A stretch of DNA of 51,864 bases from the NCBI RefSeq assembly GCF_003999195.1, contig NZ_RJVR01000176.1, positions 1-51,864 of the forward strand, in the 5' to 3' direction. Under the pieces are notes generated by a model. That model saw nothing but the letters and a program-made list of their open reading frames with translations. It ran no database searches and was not told where the DNA came from. Each line of letters starts with the position of its first letter. The stretch's first letter is position 1. The stretch is from Streptomyces soli. GTDB taxonomy: Bacteria > Actinomycetota > Actinomycetes > Streptomycetales > Streptomycetaceae. Positions 43,009 through 51,864 of the stretch are shown piece after piece. The position numbers were made by a program, and so were the translations under genes.

Positions 43009-45036
43009 ATGAACGCCATTGACCGTCGCAGATTCATGCAGCTCGCCGGCGGCACCGCCGCCATGTCCGTCCTCTCCACGAGCATCGCCCGGGCCGCCGA
43101 AATTCCGGCGAACCGCCGTACCGGCAGCCTGCGGGACGTGGAGCACATCGTTGTCCTGATGCAGGAGAACCGCTCCTTCGACCACTACTTCGGCTCGCTG
43201 CGCGGCGTTCGCGGCTTCGGCGACCCGCGCCCGGTGACGCTGCCCAGCGGTAAGCCGGTCTGGTACCAGTCCGACGGCACGAAGGACGTCCTGCCCTTCC
43301 ACCCGACCGCCAGCAACCTCGGCCTGCAGTTCATACAGGACCTCCCGCATGGCTGGAACGACACCCACGCCGCCTTCAACAACGGCAAGTACGACAAGTG
43401 GGTGCCGTCGAAGTCCGCGACGACGATGGCCTACCTGACGCGTGACGACATCCCGTTCCACTACGCGCTGGCCGACGCCTTCACGATCTGCGACGCCTAC
43501 CACTGCTCCTTCATGGGTTCCACGGACCCGAACCGCTACTACATGTGGACCGGCTACACGGGCAACGACGGCTCCGGCGGGGGCCCGGTGCTCGGCAACG
43601 ACGAAGCCGGCTACTCGTGGACGACCTATCCCGAGCGCCTGGAGAAGGCCGGGGTCTCCTGGAAGATCTACCAGGACATCGGCGACGGCCTCGACGCGAA
43701 CGGCTCGTGGGGCTGGATCGACGACGCCTACCGGGGCAACTACGGCGACAACTCGCTGCTGTACTTCGACCAGTACCGCAACGCCAAGCCCGGCGACCCG
43801 CTCTACGACAAGGCCCGCACCGGCACGAACGCCAAGGCGGGCGACGGCTTCTTCGACATCCTCAAGGCGGATGTGAAGGCCGGCAAGCTCCCGCAGGTCT
43901 CCTGGATCGCGGCCCCCGAGGCCTTCTGCGAGCACCCGAACTGGCCGGCGAACTACGGCGCCTGGTATATCTCGCAGGTTTTGGACGCGCTGACGGCGAA
44001 CCCCGAGGTGTGGAGCAAGACCGCCCTGTTCATCACGTACGACGAGAACGACGGCTTCTTCGACCACATCGTGCCGCCCCACCCCCAGTCCGGCCGCTCG
44101 ACCGCCGACCTCACCAACGAGCTCCTCACCCCCTCCGGCTCCGACACCCACGTCGCCGGGCCCTACGGCCTGGGCCAGCGGGTCCCGATGCTCGTCGTGT
44201 CCCCGTGGAGCAAGGGCGGCTGGGTGAACTCCCAGGTCTCCGACCACACCTCGATCATCCGCTTCATGGAGAGCCGCTTCGGCGTCCACGAGCCCAACAT
44301 CTCGGCCTGGCGGCGCGCGGTCTGCGGCGACCTGACCTCGGCCTTCGACTTCGCCAAGACCGACACCAAGGTGCCCGCGCTCCCCGACACCAGCGGCTAC
44401 CTCCCGCCGGACGGCAACCGCCACCCCGACTACGTCCCGACGCCCCCGGCGAATCCGACGCTGCCCCGGCAGGAAGCGGGCCTCCGCCCCACCCGCCCCC
44501 TCCCGTACGATCTCGCCGCCGACGGCGTCGTCACCTCCGCCGGCCACCTGTCGGTCACCTTCACCAACCCCGGCGACGCGGGCGCCACCTTCCACGTCGT
44601 CTCCACGACCGACTCCAACGGCCCCTGGACCTACACGGTCGAGCCCGGGCGCCGGCTGTCCGGCGACTGGACCTTCAGCGGGGACTACGACTTCTCCGCG
44701 CACGGCCCCAACGGCTTCCTGCGGCAGCTGAAGGGCCACATCCCCGGCCCCGAGGTCTCCGCCCGTCACGAAGGGGACAAGCAGCAGGTCCGCCTGGTTC
44801 TCACCAACGCCGGCCCCGCCACCGTTCGCCTCACCATCACCGACGGTTACCGCGAGGAGAGGCCGGCCACTTACCGCCTCCGCCCCGGTGCCCGCGTCGT
44901 CCACACCGCGCACACCGACGGCAGCCACGGCTGGTACGACCTCGCGGTGACCTCGGATCACGACACGGCCTTCCTCCGCCGGCTGGCCGGCCACGTCGAG
45001 ACCGGTCGGCCCGGCGTGAGCGACCCGTCCTTCTGA
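43009..45036 (+). CDS. Tat-exported phospholipase C (phosphocholine-type, alkaline phosphatase-like fold)
   Basis: The 675-residue enzyme has a twin-arginine signal (DRRRFMQLAGG at 5-15, then a hydrophobic segment and an ARAAE cleavage site). The catalytic domain carries HIVVLMQENRSFDHYFGSLR and ITYDENDGFFDHIVPP, plus FCEHPNWPANYGAWYI. Two C-terminal beta-sandwich domains (DUF756) follow (PYDLAADGVVTSAGHLSVTF, and GHIPGPEVSARH). It hydrolyses phosphatidylcholine or sphingomyelin outside the cell to obtain phosphate. Such genes are often under PhoP control, but I see no clear PHO box upstream. Confidence 0.92.
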   Translation: MNAIDRRRFMQLAGGTAAMSVLSTSIARAAEIPANRRTGSLRDVEHIVVLMQENRSFDHYFGSLRGVRGFGDPRPVTLPSGKPVWYQSDGTKDVLPFHPTASNLGLQFIQDLPHGWNDTHAAFNNGKYDKWVPSKSATTMAYLTRDDIPFHYALADAFTICDAYHCSFMGSTDPNRYYMWTGYTGNDGSGGGPVLGNDEAGYSWTTYPERLEKAGVSWKIYQDIGDGLDANGSWGWIDDAYRGNYGDNSLLYFDQYRNAKPGDPLYDKARTGTNAKAGDGFFDILKADVKAGKLPQVSWIAAPEAFCEHPNWPANYGAWYISQVLDALTANPEVWSKTALFITYDENDGFFDHIVPPHPQSGRSTADLTNELLTPSGSDTHVAGPYGLGQRVPMLVVSPWSKGGWVNSQVSDHTSIIRFMESRFGVHEPNISAWRRAVCGDLTSAFDFAKTDTKVPALPDTSGYLPPDGNRHPDYVPTPPANPTLPRQEAGLRPTRPLPYDLAADGVVTSAGHLSVTFTNPGDAGATFHVVSTTDSNGPWTYTVEPGRRLSGDWTFSGDYDFSAHGPNGFLRQLKGHIPGPEVSARHEGDKQQVRLVLTNAGPATVRLTITDGYREERPATYRLRPGARVVHTAHTDGSHGWYDLAVTSDHDTAFLRRLAGHVETGRPGVSDPSF

Positions 45037-45058
45037 GCCGCCGGCTCCGAACAGCAGC

Positions 45059-47263
<2,205 letters not shown>

Positions 47264-47339
47264 TCAGGACTACCCGGGGTTGCAAATGGCTATCCCAGTC
47301 CTGAAATGGTCATATCAGTACATAAAAAAGGGAGGCGTG

Positions 47340-48593
47340 ATGGCCAGGACGTTGACGAACTGGGCGGGCAACGTCGAGTTCGAGGCGCGGCGGCTGCACC
47401 GCCCGGCCTCGGTGGCCGAGCTGCGCGCCCTCGTCGCCGCGAACGACCGCGTGCGGGCGCTCGGCGCGGGCCACTCCTTCAACCGGATCGCCGACACCTC
47501 CGGCGTCCTGGTCAGCCTTGACGACCTGCTGCCGTGTGTCATCGACGTCGATCCCGGTCGCCGTACGGTCCGGGTGGGCGGCGGCGTACGGCTGGCCGAG
47601 CTGTGCGCGGAGCTGCGGCGCCACGGGCTGGCGCTGCCCAATCTGCCGTCCACGCCGCACTTCTCCGTCGCCGGCGCGGTCGCCACCGGCACTCACGGCT
47701 CGGGGGACGGCAACGGCACGCTGGCCGCCGGCGTCAGCTCCGTGGAGCTGGTCACGGCGGACGGCTCGCAGGTCGTCCTTTCCCGGGGGGAGGACGACCT
47801 CGAGGGCGCGGTGACCTCGCTGGGCGCGCTCGGGATCGTCGAGGCGCTCACCTTCGACCTGCGGCCAGGCTTCGAGGTCGAGCAGTACGTGTACGAAGGG
47901 CTGCCCTGGTCCGCGCTGGTCGACCACCTCGACGGCATCTACTCGGCCGCGTACAGCGTCAGCGCCTTCACTGACTGGGACGGCTCGCTGCGGCTCTGGG
48001 TCAAGCGCCGCACCGGCGATCCGCTCCCCGACCTCACCTGGACCGGCGCCCGGCCCGCCGACGGCCCGCGCCATCCCATCGACGGCATGCCCGTCGCCAA
48101 CGCCACCGGGCAACTCGGCGTCCCCGGGCCCTGGGACGAACGGCTCCCGCACTTCCGCGCCGGCTTCATGCCCAGCGTCGGCGACGAGCTGCAGTCCGAG
48201 TACTTCGTGCCGCGCGCCGACGCGGCCGAGGCCGTGAAGGCGCTGCGCGAGCTGCGGGCGTTCATCTCGCCGGTGCTCCAGGTCGGCGAGATACGCTCCA
48301 TCGCCGCCGACACCGCCTGGCTCAGCCCCAGCCACGGCCGCGACAGCATCGCCTTCCACTTCACCTGGATCGCCGACCCGTCCGCCGTCGCCCCGGTCCT
48401 CCTCCGCATCGAGGCGGCCCTCGCCCCCTTCGGTGTCCGCCCGCACTGGGGCAAGCTCTCCTCCATGGACCCGGGCACGGTGGCGGCGTCGTACGAGCAC
48501 GGGCACCGCTTCCGCGAGCTGCTGGGGCGCCTCGACGCGGCGGGGAAGTTCCGGAACGAGCTGATCGACAGCTACTTCCCCAGCGACTTGTAG
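47340..48593 (+). CDS. FAD-linked alditol/sugar alcohol oxidase-like protein (VAO family)
   Basis: The 417-residue flavoprotein has a PCMH-type FAD domain with ALGAGHSFN, where H45 matches the histidine covalently bound to FAD in the S. coelicolor alditol oxidase. GGGVRLAEL and ATGTHGSG follow, and a C-terminal cap ends HPHWGK-like (RPHWGKLSSMDPG). NWAGN near the N-terminus also matches. It probably oxidises xylitol- or sorbitol-like polyols with oxygen, making hydrogen peroxide. ATG 47340 follows GGGAGGC. It converges on the GNAT gene, with a 22-bp overlap of the 3' ends. Confidence 0.9.
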   Translation: MARTLTNWAGNVEFEARRLHRPASVAELRALVAANDRVRALGAGHSFNRIADTSGVLVSLDDLLPCVIDVDPGRRTVRVGGGVRLAELCAELRRHGLALPNLPSTPHFSVAGAVATGTHGSGDGNGTLAAGVSSVELVTADGSQVVLSRGEDDLEGAVTSLGALGIVEALTFDLRPGFEVEQYVYEGLPWSALVDHLDGIYSAAYSVSAFTDWDGSLRLWVKRRTGDPLPDLTWTGARPADGPRHPIDGMPVANATGQLGVPGPWDERLPHFRAGFMPSVGDELQSEYFVPRADAAEAVKALRELRAFISPVLQVGEIRSIAADTAWLSPSHGRDSIAFHFTWIADPSAVAPVLLRIEAALAPFGVRPHWGKLSSMDPGTVAASYEHGHRFRELLGRLDAAGKFRNELIDSYFPSDL

Positions 48594-49093
48594 AAGAAGG
48601 TGCAGGGCTGCAGCACACCGGCCGGATCCGCCGCGTAGTCCGGCACGACCGCCATCTCGGTCCAGCCCGCCGAGCGGTACAGTCGCTCGGCGGGGCTGCC
48701 GGCCTCCGTGTCCAGGAGCAGCAGCTTCACCCCGGCCTCGGCGGCGGCCTGCTCCGCCAGGGCCAGCAGCTCGCGCCCGAGGCCCTGCCCGCGGGCCTGC
48801 CGGTGGACGATCAGCTTCGCGATCTGGGCGCGGTGCCACCCGTTGGGCTTGTCCTCGGGGGCCAGGGTCACGGTGCCGGTGAGCCGTGCGCCGCTACGGG
48901 CCGCCCAGATCAGCAGCCGGCCCTCGGCGACGGCCGGGGCCAGCTCCTCCCACCAGGAGGCGGCCGCGTCCTGGCCGAAGGGGGAGAGGAAGCCGAGCGA
49001 GGAGCCGCTTTCCACGGCGTCCACGAGCAGGTCGGCCAGTTCCTTGGCAGAGGCGAGCAGTTCGGCGGCGGAGAGCCGGCTGATCGTGGGCAC
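48572..49093 (-). CDS. GNAT family N-acetyltransferase
   Basis: The protein of about 173 residues has the acetyl-CoA loop VHRQARGQGLGRELLALAEQ and the C-terminal LDTEAGSPAERLYRSAGW typical of small-molecule GNATs, ending in TFFYKSLGK. GTG 49093 with AAAGGAAC upstream is preferred; the frame is open to 49195. It lies 30 bp downstream of the XRE-cupin regulator gene, the usual regulator-acetyltransferase pair. Its stop lies inside the 3' end of the convergent oxidase gene. Confidence 0.88.
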   Translation of the reverse strand: MPTISRLSAAELLASAKELADLLVDAVESGSSLGFLSPFGQDAAASWWEELAPAVAEGRLLIWAARSGARLTGTVTLAPEDKPNGWHRAQIAKLIVHRQARGQGLGRELLALAEQAAAEAGVKLLLLDTEAGSPAERLYRSAGWTEMAVVPDYAADPAGVLQPCTFFYKSLGK

Positions 49094-49122
49094 GGACGCG
49101 GTTCCTTTCACAGCGGCATGAC

Positions 49123-49683
49123 TCACGGCAGTACGACAAAGACCACATAGCGGACCGGCTCCGGCCCCGGGCACTCGAAGCGGGTCCCGCCCCACAGCCG
49201 GAACCGCAGGCAGTCCCCCGGCCCCAGCGTGTACGCCTCGCCCTGCACCGTCAGGCCGAGGGACCCCTCCAGCACCCAGACGTGCTGCTCAAGGCCCGGC
49301 ACGGGCGGCGCGTCGTAACTGATCACCGCCCCCGGCCGCAGCACCCCCTCGACGACCTCGCCCCGCAGCCCCGCGTGCGGCGCGGACACGGAACGCCGTA
49401 CGAAGCCGGACTCGGCGTCCGTCCACACCATCTGGTCGGCCGCGCACACCAGTTGGGCGGGATGCGCCTCAACCTCGCTGAGCAGGCGCGACATCGTCAG
49501 CCCGTACACCGAGCAGAGGCGGCCGAGCAGGGCGGCGGTCGGGCTGATCTCGGCCCGCTCCAGCCTCGACAGCGTCGACCGGCTCACGCCGGTGCGGTGG
49601 GCGAGGTCGTCCAGGGACCAGTCGTGCTCCGCGCGGAGCTCCGCGAGGCGGGCGGCAAGGCGCGCGTCGACGTCGTCTCTCAT
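49123..49683 (-). CDS. XRE-family regulator with C-terminal cupin domain
   Basis: The 186-residue protein has an N-terminal Cro/C1 HTH (LDDLAHRTGVSRSTLSRLER, about 20-45) and a C-terminal cupin barrel (PGLEQHVWVLEGSLGLTVQG and LGPGDCLRFRLWGGTRFECP). Such regulators bind a small ligand in the cupin and usually control adjacent acetyltransferase or catabolic genes. The start codon lies inside an inverted repeat (49681-49707), suggesting autoregulation. Confidence 0.9.
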   Translation of the reverse strand: MRDDVDARLAARLAELRAEHDWSLDDLAHRTGVSRSTLSRLERAEISPTAALLGRLCSVYGLTMSRLLSEVEAHPAQLVCAADQMVWTDAESGFVRRSVSAPHAGLRGEVVEGVLRPGAVISYDAPPVPGLEQHVWVLEGSLGLTVQGEAYTLGPGDCLRFRLWGGTRFECPGPEPVRYVVFVVLP

Positions 49684-49707
49684 ATCCAGGATTCTATCCC
49701 GAATATG
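49681..49707. promoter_or_regulatory. Inverted repeat over the XRE-cupin start codon (putative autoregulatory operator)
   Basis: CATATCCAGGAT and ATCCCGAATATG form an imperfect inverted repeat (10 of 12 positions) around a TCT centre, A/T-rich in this genome. It spans the ATG and the 24 bases upstream on the coding strand. Confidence 0.5.
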
Positions 49708-49746
49708 AGAGACGTCAGGGGTCTTGGTGGTCTCGCTGTCAGAGGG

Positions 49747-50409
49747 TCAGGCCTGCTGCTGCCGGCTCGTCGGACGCAGCCCCAGCGGCGCGGCGATCTC
49801 GGCGGCCATGACCTTGCCGGCCTCCTCGGCCAGCCTCTCTTCGTCGCCGCTGTTGTCGTCCGTGTCGAGGCCATCGAGCGCGTCGAGCGGGCTGTCGAGC
49901 CGCACGTGGGCGACCAGTGACTGCAGGGCGCGCAGCGAAGCGGACGCCGTGGGGCCCCAGTTGGAGAGGTACGAGAACTGCCACCACCACAGCGCTTCGG
50001 TGACGCGGCCGGCGCGGAAATGGGCCAGGCCGTGCGAGAGATCGGTGACGACATCGGCCAGGTCGTCCGAGATGCGGCAGGCGACCGGCGTCGAGCGCGG
50101 GACGTACGGGTCGAAGACCTCGGAGTAGACGTCGATCGGCTCCAGCAGCACCGCCAGGCGCTCGCGCAGCTCGTCGGCATCCGGCTCGGGGCCGATGTCG
50201 GGCTCGTAGCGCTCGTCCGGGAGGATGTCCTCGTGCGCGCCGAGACGGCCGCCGGCCAGCAGGAGCTGGGAGATCTCGAGCAGCAGGTAGGGCACCGCAC
50301 TGTCGGGGTCGTCGCCCTTGGCCACCTCGCGGACCGAGAGGATGAAGCTCTCGATCTGGTCGGAGATCTGGACAGCGAAGTCGTTGGGATCCAGCGCGTT
50401 GTCAGACAT
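49747..50409 (-). CDS. DUF5063-domain protein of the recR locus
   Basis: The 220-residue acidic protein starts MSDNALDPNDFAVQISDQIE and is mainly alpha-helical (ESFILSVREVAKGDD, YLLLEISQLLLAGGRLGAHE, VTEALWWWQFSYLSNWG). It is a conserved Streptomyces protein typically encoded next to recR. Its role is unknown. ATG 50409 lies within the second copy of the recR tail (GATGTCTGA), the ancestral overlap with recR. Confidence 0.85.
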   Translation of the reverse strand: MSDNALDPNDFAVQISDQIESFILSVREVAKGDDPDSAVPYLLLEISQLLLAGGRLGAHEDILPDERYEPDIGPEPDADELRERLAVLLEPIDVYSEVFDPYVPRSTPVACRISDDLADVVTDLSHGLAHFRAGRVTEALWWWQFSYLSNWGPTASASLRALQSLVAHVRLDSPLDALDGLDTDDNSGDEERLAEEAGKVMAAEIAAPLGLRPTSRQQQA

Positions 50410-50458
50410 CAAGCAGTCGCCTTCCTTCAAAGGCCCGACCGAGCGTGACCTCGTCGGC
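50402..50458 (-). repeat. Second copy of the recR 3' end (18 codons plus stop)
   Basis: The reverse strand encodes [18 protein letters not shown] and TGA, identical in protein to the end of recR (50547-50603) but different at nine bases, all silent. It overlaps the start of the DUF5063 gene, as a native recR stop would. The 88 bp between the two copies hold an interspersed repeat. Confidence 0.9.
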
Positions 50459-50477
50459 AGCAGCTTCCATTACGCCC

Positions 50478-50527
50478 CTCGCACCGCTTCGCGGGCTTCG
50501 GGTCGCTGCGCCGGACTCCGTCCGGCG
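50478..50527. repeat. Interspersed CGCTTCGCGGGC repeat, copy 2
   Basis: CTCGCACCGCTTCGCGGGCT and GCTGCGCCGGACTCCGTCCG form a unit matching 42848-42894. It ends in a perfect CGCCGGAC/GTCCGGCG hairpin that may terminate recR transcription. It lies between the two recR 3' ends. Confidence 0.65.
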
Positions 50528-50546
50528 AACGTGGCACATGGCGGGC

Positions 50547-51146
50547 TCACACATCCAGCAGCCGCCTCCCCTCAAAGGCACGCCCCAGAGTGACCTCGTC
50601 GGCATACTCAAGGTCGCCACCCACCGGCAGGCCACTGGCGAGGCGGGTGACCTTCAGCCCCATGGGCTTGACCATGCGGGCGAGGTACGTCGCTGTCGCC
50701 TCGCCCTCCAGATTCGGGTCGGTGGCCAGGATCAACTCGGTTACGGTGCCGTCGGCGAGCCGGGCCAGCAACTCCCGTATCCGCAGGTCGTCCGGGCCGA
50801 CGCCCTCGATGGGGCTGATGGCGCCGCCGAGGACGTGGTACTTGCCGCGGAATTCACGGGTGCGCTCGACCGCGACGACGTCCTTGGACTCCTCGACCAC
50901 GCAGATGACCGCGGGGTCGCGTCGCGGGTCGCGGCAGACCCGGCACAGGTCGGCCTCGGCGACATTGCCGCAGGTCGCGCAGAAACGGACCTTGGCCTTG
51001 ACCTCGGAGAGGACGTGCGCCAGCCGGCGTACGTCCGCGGGGTCGGCCTGGAGGATGTGGAAGGCGATGCGCTGCGCGCTCTTGGGACCCACGCCGGGCA
51101 GCCTGCCCAGTTCGTCGATCAGGTCCTGAACCACGCCTTCGTACAC
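50547..51146 (-). CDS. recR: Recombination mediator protein RecR
   Basis: The 199-residue protein has an N-terminal helix-hairpin-helix ([20 protein letters not shown]), zinc ligands C56, C59, C68 and C71 ([16 protein letters not shown]), and a Toprim domain ([17 protein letters not shown] and [13 protein letters not shown]). It ends [15 protein letters not shown]. It loads RecA on SSB-coated gaps with RecF/RecO. GTG 51146 is the start. It follows ybaB by 34 bp in the usual dnaX-ybaB-recR order. Its 3' end is duplicated with only silent changes just downstream. Confidence 0.95.
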   Translation of the reverse strand: MYEGVVQDLIDELGRLPGVGPKSAQRIAFHILQADPADVRRLAHVLSEVKAKVRFCATCGNVAEADLCRVCRDPRRDPAVICVVEESKDVVAVERTREFRGKYHVLGGAISPIEGVGPDDLRIRELLARLADGTVTELILATDPNLEGEATATYLARMVKPMGLKVTRLASGLPVGGDLEYADEVTLGRAFEGRRLLDV

Positions 51147-51180
51147 CGTCGGTACGCCTTTCCGGACTTCTTGGGACTTC

Positions 51181-51516
51181 TCAGAACGGCAGGCCGGGCA
51201 TGCCGCCCAACCCCTGGGCGAGCGGGCCCAGCTTCTGCTGCTGAAGCTCCTGCGCGCTCGCGTTCGCATTGTGCACGGCGGCGACGACCAGGTCGGCCAG
51301 CGTCTCCGTGTCCTCAGGATCGACTGCCTTGGGGTCGATGACCAGCCCCCGGAGCTCACCGGCTCCGGTCACGGTCGCCTTCACCAGGCCGCCGCCCGCG
51401 CTTCCCTCGACCTCGGTCTCGGCCAGCTCCTGCTGGGCCGCGGCGAGGTCCTCCTGCATCTTCTGCGCCTGCTTCAGCAGCTGCTGCATGTTGGGCTGGC
51501 CACCACCGGGGATCAC
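51181..51516 (-). CDS. YbaB/EbfC nucleoid-associated protein
   Basis: The 111-residue protein has the YbaB dimer fold ([20 protein letters not shown], then [19 protein letters not shown]) and a Gly-rich C-terminus. It binds DNA without strong sequence preference and is always found between dnaX and recR. GTG 51516 with CAGGAG upstream is preferred over the longer frame to 51540. Confidence 0.93.
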   Translation of the reverse strand: MIPGGGQPNMQQLLKQAQKMQEDLAAAQQELAETEVEGSAGGGLVKATVTGAGELRGLVIDPKAVDPEDTETLADLVVAAVHNANASAQELQQQKLGPLAQGLGGMPGLPF

Positions 51517-51631
51517 GGTCTCGCTCCTGCCGTACGACAACGATGTGCGGGTAGGGCGAGCCTACGTGTTCCCAGGCCGGTGCGCCCTACACCCCAAGGA
51601 GGAGAACGGAGGTACTAGGACCTGTCCGGCC

Positions 51632-51864
51632 CTAGTCGTTCGAAATCTCCTCGATCACGGTCGCTCCCAGCTCGCGTACGAACAGGTCGTGGCCGCTCAG
51701 CGCGGTGTCGTCGAGGTCGGGGTCGTCGTCCTCCGGGATGTCGTCCTCGATCGGCGGCGGCTCCGGGGTGTCCTGCCGGGGCGCGGCGGCCGCCGCCCGT
51801 GGCGCGGGCGGCGGCGGGGCCTGCGCCTGGGGCGGCGGGCTGTACTGCGGCTGCTGCTGGGGCT
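51632..51864 (-). CDS. dnaX: DNA polymerase III gamma/tau subunit, C-terminal end (partial)
   Basis: The reverse strand ends with a Pro/Ala/Gln-rich tail, an acidic run (EDDIPEDDDPDLDD) and the C-terminus FVRELGATVIEEISND, typical of Streptomyces DnaX. The gene continues beyond the window. Its place upstream of ybaB and recR supports the call. Confidence 0.88.
   Translation of the reverse strand, partial: PQQQPQYSPPPQAQAPPPPAPRAAAAAPRQDTPEPPPIEDDIPEDDDPDLDDTALSGHDLFVRELGATVIEEISND

Noticed and set aside
51541..51631. Possible SRP RNA (4.5S) gene beside dnaX
   Set aside because: An 8-bp inverted repeat GTAGGGCG/CGCCCTAC is present, but the conserved GGAAGCAGC-type loop is absent.

Overview
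The window is high-GC actinobacterial DNA, almost certainly from a Streptomyces. The evidence is the Ala/Pro/Gly-rich coding sequence with many GTG starts, a two-domain germacradienol/geosmin synthase, Tat-type and lipoprotein exports, and several short interspersed palindromes of the kind scattered through Streptomyces genomes. Assignments rest on reading the sequence and on family knowledge; no database search was run.

Region 1 (about 1-5800) is a tRNA-Ser integration hotspot. The 3' half of a tRNA-Ser(GGA) with its terminator occurs at 221-327. A second copy of the T-arm/acceptor/terminator block lies at 3757-3898, and a third scrap at 5709-5732. Each is followed by a decayed tyrosine-integrase tail. 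Between the first two lies a compact cassette: two paralogous precursor-like peptides and a membrane M50 metalloprotease with a possible RRE-like N-terminus. I regard this as the best candidate for an undescribed peptide system. Between the second and third lies a flavin disulfide oxidoreductase gene.

Region 2 (5960-10500) holds a GNAT enzyme, a collapsed SpoIIE-type phosphatase, an IclR regulator, an SDR-DUF2867 protein and a DUF4328 membrane protein.

Region 3 (10503-23139) is a complete mimR-mimABCD-type binuclear iron monooxygenase locus (propane/acetone/phenol type). It has the AcoR/MimR-like activator divergent from hydroxylase, reductase, small subunit, coupling protein, amidohydrolase, DUF59 protein, Zn alcohol dehydrogenase and a dedicated GroEL, with an Nramp metal transporter downstream. 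A perfect inverted repeat, GTCTCA-N3-TGAGAC, lies in the divergent promoter region and recurs beyond the regulator.

Region 4 (23181-34270) mixes intact genes with remnants. Intact genes include a methyltransferase, a lipoprotein, a secreted BNR-repeat protein, YihY, a DEAD-box helicase, a cold-shock protein, a MerR-type regulator and a bpX6 protein. The remnants are of a serine hydrolase, DUF4235, a glycoside hydrolase, a beta-propeller protein and an AraC regulator.

Region 5 (34664-42728) has an OpuC/ProX-type osmoprotectant ABC transporter co-directional with a cytochrome P450, then a small membrane protein, an NfeD-like protein and an SPFH protein, a 24-aa ORF boxed by two terminators, a lipoprotein paralogous to the earlier one, and a deleted serine hydrolase.

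Region 6 (43009-51864) has a Tat-exported phospholipase C, geosmin synthase divergent from an alditol-oxidase-like flavoenzyme, an XRE-cupin regulator with a GNAT gene, and the core block DUF5063-recR-ybaB-dnaX. The 3' end of recR is present twice, with nine silent differences and no amino-acid change, so this core junction looks like a recombination mosaic.
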